Assembly (NCBI GenBank): GCA_003517965.1
Contig: DOZO01000028.1
Coordinates: 1 to 15,132, forward strand
DNA from: Desulfobulbaceae bacterium
Lineage (GTDB): Bacteria; Desulfobacterota; Desulfobulbia; Desulfobulbales; Desulfurivibrionaceae
Direction: 5' to 3'
DNA length: 15,132 bases
Shown here in pieces: positions 6,231-11,590 of the stretch; positions within the stretch are counted from its first letter, which is position 1, and each line of letters begins with the position of its first letter. The notes beneath the pieces were generated by a model. It searched no databases and was not told the DNA's origin. It worked only from the letters and a program-made list of their open reading frames with translations. The position numbers were made by a program, and so were the translations under genes.

Positions 6231-7037
6231 ATGAATAAAGGTATGTTGCTCATGACGGTTTGTTGCCTCGGGTTATTTTTGGTGGCAAATGTTTCTTGTG
6301 CGGGAAAGGCCAAGAATGATCTGATGCGGGTTGAAAAGGTTGGTGTGCCCCAAGAAGCCGCTGAAATTTATAAGGTGGGCACACCCGCCAAGTCCGAGGA
6401 TGCTGCGGTGAAAAAGGAACCGTCCGATAAGCAGGCTCTGGTAAAAAATCAGGCCCTGACCCCGGTCGTGGAAGTGCGCAGGGTGCCAACTAAATATAAC
6501 GTCTATCAGTACATGCCCGACACCGAAAAAACTCTTGGCACGGAAATTCTTTTGGCAGAAATGTCAAAAGAAGTGGCCGGAAAGGTGTTTTATGAGATGC
6601 AGAAGGACGGTGAAAAAAATGTTGCTGGCAGGATTGCGGTGGTCAATGCCGTGCCCATTTCTGATTTCAAGCGGGACACCGAGTTTGGCCGGGTCGTAGG
6701 TGAATACCTGCTTACCGATCTGGCGGATCGCGGCCTCAAGGTGACAGAGCTGCGCTTGGGCAAGGAGATCACGATTCTGCCTCAGACCGGAGAATTCATC
6801 CTCTCCCGGAACAGCGGCGAGCTGGCAAACAAAACCCCTGAGCTTGAATATGTGGTGGTTACCACCTTCGCCAATACTCGCAAGATTCTGATTGTCCAGG
6901 GCCGTTTGGTGCGTCTCAGTGATGGAGCGGTCAAGACCTCCTGGCGTTATTCGTTGCCGCTTAACCGGGAACTGCTTGCCCTGTTCCCGTCGACTGAAGC
7001 GCCTTATAAAATTGCCGTGAAGGGCATTGGCCGGTAA
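6231..7037 (+). CDS. FlgO-like exported protein, probable lipoprotein
   Basis: A 268-residue protein with a strongly hydrophobic N-terminus ending VANVSC, Cys23. It is probably a lipoprotein, though Asn at the -3 position is a poor lipobox fit. Residues 24-85 form a Lys/Val/Glu-rich low-complexity linker. Residues 98-255 repeat the FlgO plan of the preceding gene: a helical lead-in (LAEMSKEVAGKVFYEM), a strand plus FKRDTEFGRVVGEYLLTDL, LKVTELRLGKEI, GEFILSRNSGEL, then VVVTTF, ILIVQGRLVRLSDGAVKTSW. The two genes therefore look like diverged duplicates, with GEF-x-LSRN kept in both. A good Shine-Dalgarno, GGGAGGA, precedes the ATG. Its diacylglyceryl modification would depend on Lgt, which is also encoded in this window. 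Function is inferred only from the FlgO family (outer-membrane, flagellum-associated in Vibrio). Confidence 0.8.
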   Translation: MNKGMLLMTVCCLGLFLVANVSCAGKAKNDLMRVEKVGVPQEAAEIYKVGTPAKSEDAAVKKEPSDKQALVKNQALTPVVEVRRVPTKYNVYQYMPDTEKTLGTEILLAEMSKEVAGKVFYEMQKDGEKNVAGRIAVVNAVPISDFKRDTEFGRVVGEYLLTDLADRGLKVTELRLGKEITILPQTGEFILSRNSGELANKTPELEYVVVTTFANTRKILIVQGRLVRLSDGAVKTSWRYSLPLNRELLALFPSTEAPYKIAVKGIGR

Positions 7038-7114
7038 GAGGAGCAGTAAGCGGTTTCTTGGTTTGTACTGCCTTGCAGGGCTTACCCTGTGATCACTTAC
7101 GAGGAGTAGCGCAT

Positions 7115-7654
7115 ATGAAGGGTGCAGTTGAGAAAAGAGTCGTTTTTTTGTCGCAGGCTGTGCTGCTTGTTCTGCTCTGCGCTTTTTGGGCAACCGAGGC
7201 CTGGGCCACGGAAAAAGAGATTGAGGCCAAAGGCTCAGCAGCCGAGAGTGTGGTCAGCCAGGGCAAGTATTCGTCGCTTACCGGTCTGGTGGCCATGGTT
7301 GGCAGTGATGCCATGGCGCAGTTGCACGATTTTTTTGCCGCCGAGCCGGTGACCATCGAGCCTTTTATCATTCTTGGTGAATTTACCACCAGAAAGAAGA
7401 TCTCTCTACTTGGCGCGACCTTGGCCGAACAAATGGCCGCGGTAATCAGCAATGAGGCACTGGCTGTTTGGCGTCCAGCGGTGGCAGGCGCGTCTGAGCA
7501 GCGTATTTCCGGAGTGCTTCAGGAGGTAGGCGGCTATTTGCGGATTCATATTATCGCGGCCAATACCTTGGGTGAGCAACGCTCCCATGTGGTGAATGTT
7601 GAGATGTCGGAACCTGTTTACCGGGCGCTCCATAGTTATGTTTACAGGCATTAA
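7115..7654 (+). CDS. Small exported protein, possible remote FlgO relative
   Basis: A 179-residue protein with a clear signal peptide: basic start, hydrophobic core 10-24, Ala-Trp-Ala cleavage site near residue 31. The mature part has alternating strand/helix character: PFIILGEFTTRKKISLLGATLAEQ (FlgO-style strand, then a helix with a Gly), ERISGV-like strand RISGVLQEVGGYLRIHIIAA, and HVVNVEMS. The order and spacing resemble the core of the two upstream FlgO-type proteins, but the GEF-x-LSR hallmark is missing, so the relationship is tentative. The start at ATG 7115 is chosen because GAGGAG lies at 7101-7106 and the signal peptide begins properly there. An earlier in-frame start at 7058 would add 19 implausible residues. 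It lies in the same run as its neighbours and probably shares their transcript. Confidence 0.72.
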   Translation: MKGAVEKRVVFLSQAVLLVLLCAFWATEAWATEKEIEAKGSAAESVVSQGKYSSLTGLVAMVGSDAMAQLHDFFAAEPVTIEPFIILGEFTTRKKISLLGATLAEQMAAVISNEALAVWRPAVAGASEQRISGVLQEVGGYLRIHIIAANTLGEQRSHVVNVEMSEPVYRALHSYVYRH

Positions 7655-7686
7655 TTCCATTTCTAAACCGAAGATTTAATCATACA

Positions 7687-7714
7687 GTAGGGGCACGGCA
7701 TGCCGTGCCCTTAT
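7687..7714. repeat. REP-like GTAG palindrome, copy 2
   Basis: Same 13-base left arm GTAGGGGCACGGC as copy 1, centre AT, right arm GCCGTGCCCTTAT. The two differences from copy 1 in the right arm become G-U pairs in RNA, so the hairpin is kept. It lies 19 bases upstream of the next ATG, as copy 1 lies 24 bases upstream of its downstream ATG. Confidence 0.85.
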
Positions 7715-7733
7715 TCCCTTGACGGGAGAGGTT

Positions 7734-9509
7734 ATGGTAGAAGCAGAAGAAAAAACGGATATTGAAATAGACGACTGGCTTACCGATCTGGAGGAAGATT
7801 CGTCTGGCACCGCGGAGGAGGCTCCGGGCGAGCTGGATCAGGCTGATCTTGACGCTCTTATTGGAGATAGCGGCCCTGTCCAGTCAGAGCCTGCTACTGG
7901 TGGGGAAAACGATGAAAGCGCAGCCGAACTTGATCAGTCTGATATCGATTCCCTGTTTGGTGGGGTGAAAGAGCCTGAGGCTGGTGCGGATTTGGGCTTA
8001 GACCAGTCCGATATTGATGATCTTTTTGGTGGTTTTGGCAGCAAGCCGGAAACGGTCAGTGTTGCCGAGGCAGCTCAGGAGGTAAACCAAGAAACGGCGG
8101 CGGTCTCCTCTCCCCCTGAAGAAGATAATTTTGCTTTGCCGGATGCAAGCGGGTTTGATGACGATGAGTTTGATTTTGGCGACCTGCCAGATATCCCCGA
8201 TGAAATAAATACCGCTGGCACAGACGCAAAGGGAGGCAAGAGCGTAGAAGATCTTTTTGCCTCGGTCGCAGCGGCCGCTACCCCGGATTTTCCTGCGGAG
8301 CCCGTTATGGATGTTAGAAGGGAAAAACCAGCTGTTTCTGGGAAAAAAGATGATCATCCTGTTGTTCAGTCCTCTCAAGGCGGGAAGAAGAAAATTCTGG
8401 CCATTGCGGCGTTCTGTCTGGTGTTGTTGTTGGGAGTAGGCGGCTACTGGTATATGATGAAAAACGGGCAGCAGGAGATGCCGGTGCCTGCCCAGGAACA
8501 GCCAGTTGCTGCGGAGCCTGGCCCGGCGCCGATTGCCGAAGGCTCTCCTGTAGCTCCGCCCAATGTGGCGCCGGTGGCCAGTGAGGCTACCTGGCGCATG
8601 ACAAAACCAAACGAAGCTCTGAGCATCGAGCTTGCCGGCACGGATGAAAACAACGATCCCCTGAAATTTGAAATCGTGACCACTCCCAACTTCGGCAGGC
8701 TCTCCGGTGATCTGCCCAAGATCACCTATCTGCCAAACAATGATTTCCCGGGGGAAGACAGTTTTGAATTTTTAGTTTCTGACGGGAAGCTGGCCAGTGC
8801 CCCTGCCAAAGTTGGGATCATGGGTCCAGAGGAAGTCAAGCTGGTGGTGGGAGAAGCAGAGAAAGATGTGCCGAGCGAGAGGCCGGTGGTGGCGGCAAAG
8901 AATATGAGGTTAAAGACCCTCAGCACCGCGCCGCTCATCATTAACTGGAAAAAAATCTGGGCTATAGCTAACCCGGGGCCTTTTAATGCCAAAGTGTCAG
9001 TAGAAATCCTTGGAAGTACGCCACTGCGCGGTACTTTGCACTCGCTCGATCACAGTCGGCATCGCTATGAGCCGGACAGATATTTTGGTGGCCAAGTGTC
9101 AGTGCGTTACCGATTTAAGGCAGCCGGGGTTTCTTCCCCGATCCGGGAACTGCTGATCACGGTTCAGGCCAACGATAAACCACCCGTGCTGGTACTGAGA
9201 CCGATGGCAGATGCGTATAAAGTTGGAGAAAGTGTGGTGCTTGATGCAGGGTTAACCAGGGATGATTCTCCTGGCGGCGTGCAATATAGGTGGGAGCAGA
9301 TGGCGGGGACGCCTGTGCCTCTGACGAAGTTCCACAAGGAAGGTTCGGCAGTTTCTTTTGTGGCCCCGTCTTCTTTTCGCGGTGAGCAAAGAAACAGGAT
9401 CGTTATTCGGGTAACCGCCACGGATCCCGGCGGCCAGCAGGCAAGCAAAGAGATTGCTATAACTGTTGGCTCCAAGCGGCAAACAGCTCTGTGGGGGATT
9501 TTCGAATAA
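7734..9509 (+). CDS. Bitopic membrane protein: acidic cytoplasmic DQxDIDxLFG repeats, periplasmic Ig-like domains
   Basis: A 591-residue protein, not recognised as a named family. The N-terminal 215 residues are very acidic and disordered-looking. They carry three spaced copies of a short motif: LDQADLDALIG (34-44), LDQSDIDSLFGG (66-77) and LDQSDIDDLFGG (89-100), plus a weaker SVEDLF near 170. One membrane helix follows (about 218-242, basic residues KKK on the N side, so the N-terminus should be cytoplasmic). A Pro/Ala linker leads to a cadherin/tandem-95-like domain (about 282-363, FPGEDSFEFLVSDG), a second divergent domain of this kind (385-479), and a C-terminal PKD/REJ-type Ig-like domain (483-578, VLDAGLTRDDSPGGVQYRW). 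The ATG at 7734 has GGGAGAGG just upstream; an in-frame TTG at 7719 lacks one. The motif resembles the FliM N-terminal CheY-docking peptide (LSQ-x-EIDALL). It ends its transcription unit. Confidence 0.85.
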   Translation: MVEAEEKTDIEIDDWLTDLEEDSSGTAEEAPGELDQADLDALIGDSGPVQSEPATGGENDESAAELDQSDIDSLFGGVKEPEAGADLGLDQSDIDDLFGGFGSKPETVSVAEAAQEVNQETAAVSSPPEEDNFALPDASGFDDDEFDFGDLPDIPDEINTAGTDAKGGKSVEDLFASVAAAATPDFPAEPVMDVRREKPAVSGKKDDHPVVQSSQGGKKKILAIAAFCLVLLLGVGGYWYMMKNGQQEMPVPAQEQPVAAEPGPAPIAEGSPVAPPNVAPVASEATWRMTKPNEALSIELAGTDENNDPLKFEIVTTPNFGRLSGDLPKITYLPNNDFPGEDSFEFLVSDGKLASAPAKVGIMGPEEVKLVVGEAEKDVPSERPVVAAKNMRLKTLSTAPLIINWKKIWAIANPGPFNAKVSVEILGSTPLRGTLHSLDHSRHRYEPDRYFGGQVSVRYRFKAAGVSSPIRELLITVQANDKPPVLVLRPMADAYKVGESVVLDAGLTRDDSPGGVQYRWEQMAGTPVPLTKFHKEGSAVSFVAPSSFRGEQRNRIVIRVTATDPGGQQASKEIAITVGSKRQTALWGIFE

Positions 9510-9530
9510 TTTTTGCCGGATCCAGATTAT

Positions 9531-9563
9531 AAAAAAGCTCGCTTGGATAAAGTGGGCTTTTTT
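9531..9563 (+). terminator. Rho-independent terminator of the FlgO-like cluster
   Basis: AAAAAAGCTCGC (9531-9542), a 9-base loop, then GTGGGCTTTTTT (9552-9563). The stem is 12 pairs with two G-U wobbles and runs into six T, 21 bases after the stop of the bitopic protein gene. It separates the cluster from hslO. Confidence 0.88.
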
Positions 9564-9597
9564 ATTGCAATTCGGATTTACTCTTATAGATGAATTT

Positions 9598-9605
9598 GGG
9601 GAGGG
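9598..9605 (+). promoter_or_regulatory. Shine-Dalgarno deciding the hslO start
   Basis: GGGGAGGG, placed 5 bases before GTG 9611 and inside the coding frame of the alternative ATG 9590. This argues for the GTG. Confidence 0.65.
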
Positions 9606-9610
9606 TGAGA

Positions 9611-10501
9611 GTGGATTGTACAAAATCCGGTTATAGGCCAGAAGATAAGCGTATCCGTTTTCTTGTAGGTGACAAGGCCGTGCGCGGGGTGCTGGTGCGG
9701 GGAACCGTCTTGGTTAAGGAGATGCGTGCCCGGCATGAACTTGGCCTGTTGGAAACCCTGGTGTTGGGGCATGCCTGTCTGGCGGTGGCGCTGCTGGCTA
9801 CGACCCTGAAGGGGGAAAAGGACCGGCTGGCCCTGCGGGTTGAGTGTTCCGGTTCGATCAAGGGGCTGGTGGCGGAGGGTAATGTGGCGGGGGAGGTGCG
9901 CGGCTACCTGCGGCAGACCCCGATTCCCCTGGAAAAGCCCCTGGAGTCCTTTGATCTGTCTCCGTTTTTTGGGGCGGGCTTTCTCTCGCTGAGTACTTAT
10001 CTGGAAGGTGCCAGTCAGCCATTTACCGGAACCGTCATGCTGGAGCATGGGAATCTGGCCTTGGATCTCAGCCATTATTTTCAAACCTCGGAACAGACTC
10101 CCACGGCCATAGCGCTGAGCATCCAGTTTGACAGCGAGGGTCTGCCGGTGGGAGCTGGCGGTCTACTGTTGCAGGCCATGCCAGGAGCGGAGTCCGCTCG
10201 GATGGAGGCATTGGAGAAATGTTTTGCCGGGGTTCCTTCCTTGGGCCGCTATTTTGCCGAAGGCGGTGAGCCGGAGGGCTTGCTTGCCGAGCAATTTGGG
10301 GCTTTTCAGCCGGAAATTCTTACCAGCACGCCAGTTCTTTTTTCTTGCCCCTGCTCTAAGGAAGATATCGGCGCCCGCCTCTTCACCCTGCCCCAAAAAG
10401 ACCTGGACGAGTTGCGGGATGGACCTTTTCCCGTGGAGACCAGCTGTCATTATTGCAACACCACCTATCCTTTTGACCGTCAAGACCTGGATGAGAACTG
10501 A
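9611..10501 (+). CDS. hslO: Hsp33 redox-regulated holdase chaperone
   Basis: Cytoplasmic Hsp33 of 296 residues. The N-terminal chaperone domain is recognisable from RFLVGDKAVRGVLVRGT through the Gly-rich LPVGAGGLLLQAMPGA block. The C-terminal redox switch is intact: Cys246-Pro-Cys248, 30 residues, Cys279-His-Tyr-Cys282, which binds zinc when reduced and forms disulfides on oxidation, exposing client-binding surfaces. Length is normal for the family. Start: GTG at 9611 is preferred because GGGGAGGG (9598-9605) lies 5 bases before it. An in-frame ATG at 9590 has no ribosome-binding site and would add 7 residues; an in-frame GTG at 9605 overlaps the Shine-Dalgarno. A TATAGAT at 9583-9589 could be a -10 box and would also exclude the ATG. 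It stands alone, just after a strong terminator. For an anaerobe this would be an oxidative-stress defence. Confidence 0.95.
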   Translation: MDCTKSGYRPEDKRIRFLVGDKAVRGVLVRGTVLVKEMRARHELGLLETLVLGHACLAVALLATTLKGEKDRLALRVECSGSIKGLVAEGNVAGEVRGYLRQTPIPLEKPLESFDLSPFFGAGFLSLSTYLEGASQPFTGTVMLEHGNLALDLSHYFQTSEQTPTAIALSIQFDSEGLPVGAGGLLLQAMPGAESARMEALEKCFAGVPSLGRYFAEGGEPEGLLAEQFGAFQPEILTSTPVLFSCPCSKEDIGARLFTLPQKDLDELRDGPFPVETSCHYCNTTYPFDRQDLDEN

Positions 10502-10537
10502 TCATAGGGTATGCGCACGATCATTTTGACCGATTTA

Positions 10538-10807
10538 TTATAAAAATCCAGCCGCTCTGGTCATGCCTACTATTCCCACGCCTATCCAGAATATATTCAA
10601 CAGGATGTAGGCTGGGTCTTTTTTGATCACAGAACACCAAGAAAGCATGATTGCATCGCAGGTGTTAAAAGCCCAGACGAAGAGGAAAGGACTCAGTGGA
10701 CCCAGCCAACTGACCAGTGAAAAACTGAATATTCTCATCAACACGCCAGTCATTTCTATAGTACGGAGGTTCCGGGTTACTACCGTATTCAATCTGCTTA
10801 TTGTCAT
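10538..10807 (-). CDS. Probable small membrane protein (two helices), hypothetical
   Basis: An open frame of 89 residues from the ATG at 10807; in-frame ATGs at 10753 and 10738 are alternatives. None has a good Shine-Dalgarno, so the start is uncertain. The C-terminal 65 residues look like real membrane protein: IFSFSLVSWLGPLSPFLFVW (helix), a loop NTCDAIMLSWCSVIKKDPAY, then ILLNIFWIGVGIVGMTRA (helix). The Pro, Trp and Asn placement and the basic KKD loop are typical of a small bitopic or hairpin membrane protein. I do not recognise the family. It lies downstream of rpe on the same strand, 115 bases away, and converges on hslO with a 36-base gap that shows no clear terminator. Confidence 0.5.
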   Translation of the reverse strand: MTISRLNTVVTRNLRTIEMTGVLMRIFSFSLVSWLGPLSPFLFVWAFNTCDAIMLSWCSVIKKDPAYILLNIFWIGVGIVGMTRAAGFL

Positions 10808-10830
10808 AGCTTGTGATCCATAGGATTTTT

Positions 10831-10862
10831 GCTGGTTATGGCCGTATCGGCTGATAACCAGC
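10831..10862. repeat. Perfect inverted repeat, stable hairpin
   Basis: GCTGGTTAT (10831-10839) and ATAACCAGC (10854-10862) match perfectly, and the inner bases GCCG/CGGC (10841-10844, 10848-10851) extend the stem around a 3-base loop. A further direct copy of the core TGCTGGTT lies at 10880-10887, so the middle arm could pair with either side. There is no T-run on the 3' side in either direction, so it is not a standard terminator. It lies between rpe and the small membrane ORF. Confidence 0.7.
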
Positions 10863-10922
10863 AGTACACCATAGAAGCATGCTGGTTGTAGCACGGGTAG
10901 GCAGGGGGGTGTTAAGAATGCT

Positions 10923-11579
10923 TCAGCAGGCGGCTTTGAGCTCGGCGATGACCTTTTGGTAATCGTTTTGACCGAAAACCGCGGAGCCGGCCACGAAGAT
11001 GTTGGCCCCGGCCGCGGCAATGGCTCCGATGGTTTGTGGGCTTACCCCGCCATCTACCTCGATGCCCACGGCAAGGCCACGCTCGTCGATCATCTTTTTC
11101 AGCCGGGCGATCTTGGTAAGCGAGCTTTCGATGAACGATTGCCCGCCGAAGCCGGGATTGACGGTCATCAGCATGACCAGGTCCAGATCGGGCAAAATCT
11201 CCTCCAAACTTGTCAGCGGAGTGGCCGGGTTGAGCACCGCCCCCGCCTTCTTGCCCAGCTCCTTGATGCGGTGGATGGTCCGGTGCAGGTGGTAGCCGGT
11301 TTCCACATGCACCGTGATCCAGTCCGCTCCGGCTTTGGCAAAATCCTCCAGATAGGCATCGGCGTTTTCGATCATCAGATGGACATCGAGCGGCAGATCG
11401 GTGATTCGGCGCACCGCCTTGACCACCAGCGGGCCAATGGTGATGTTGGGCACGAAGTGGCCGTCCATCACGTCGATGTGGATCACATCTGCCCCGGCTT
11501 GGGCCACGGCGGATATTTCTTCTCCCAGCCGGGTAAAATCCGCGGAGAGGATGGAGGGGGCAATCATGGGATGCAGCAT
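10923..11579 (-). CDS. rpe: Ribulose-phosphate 3-epimerase
   Basis: Cytoplasmic TIM-barrel enzyme of 218 residues that interconverts ribulose 5-phosphate and xylulose 5-phosphate in the pentose phosphate pathway. Family motifs in order: IAPSILSADF near the start, the metal/catalytic HIDVMDGHFVPN, LDVHLMIE, the catalytic loop MTVNPGFGGQSF, and VDGGV followed by AGSAVFG at the phosphate site. All expected catalytic Asp and His residues are present, and the length is typical. The ATG at 11579 has AGGTGG 5 bases upstream. This Shine-Dalgarno overlaps the stop of the preceding M16 gene, so translation is probably coupled; a GTG at 11588 overlaps the Shine-Dalgarno and is unlikely. It is third in the lgt-M16-rpe run. 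Confidence 0.97.
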   Translation of the reverse strand: MLHPMIAPSILSADFTRLGEEISAVAQAGADVIHIDVMDGHFVPNITIGPLVVKAVRRITDLPLDVHLMIENADAYLEDFAKAGADWITVHVETGYHLHRTIHRIKELGKKAGAVLNPATPLTSLEEILPDLDLVMLMTVNPGFGGQSFIESSLTKIARLKKMIDERGLAVGIEVDGGVSPQTIGAIAAAGANIFVAGSAVFGQNDYQKVIAELKAAC

Positions 11580-11584
11580 TTTAT

Positions 11585-11590
11585 CCACCT
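11585..11590 (-). promoter_or_regulatory. Shine-Dalgarno of rpe, overlapping the upstream stop
   Basis: AGGTGG on the minus strand, sharing bases with the TAG stop of the M16 protease gene and lying 5 bases from ATG 11579. It decides the rpe start. Confidence 0.7.

Noticed and set aside
10623..10823. Plus-strand 66-residue frame in the rpe-hslO gap
   Set aside because: Its product has no recognisable feature, whereas the opposite strand gives two well-formed membrane helices.
10831..10862. Hairpin as rpe terminator
   Set aside because: Read in the rpe direction the hairpin is followed by an A-run, not a U-run.
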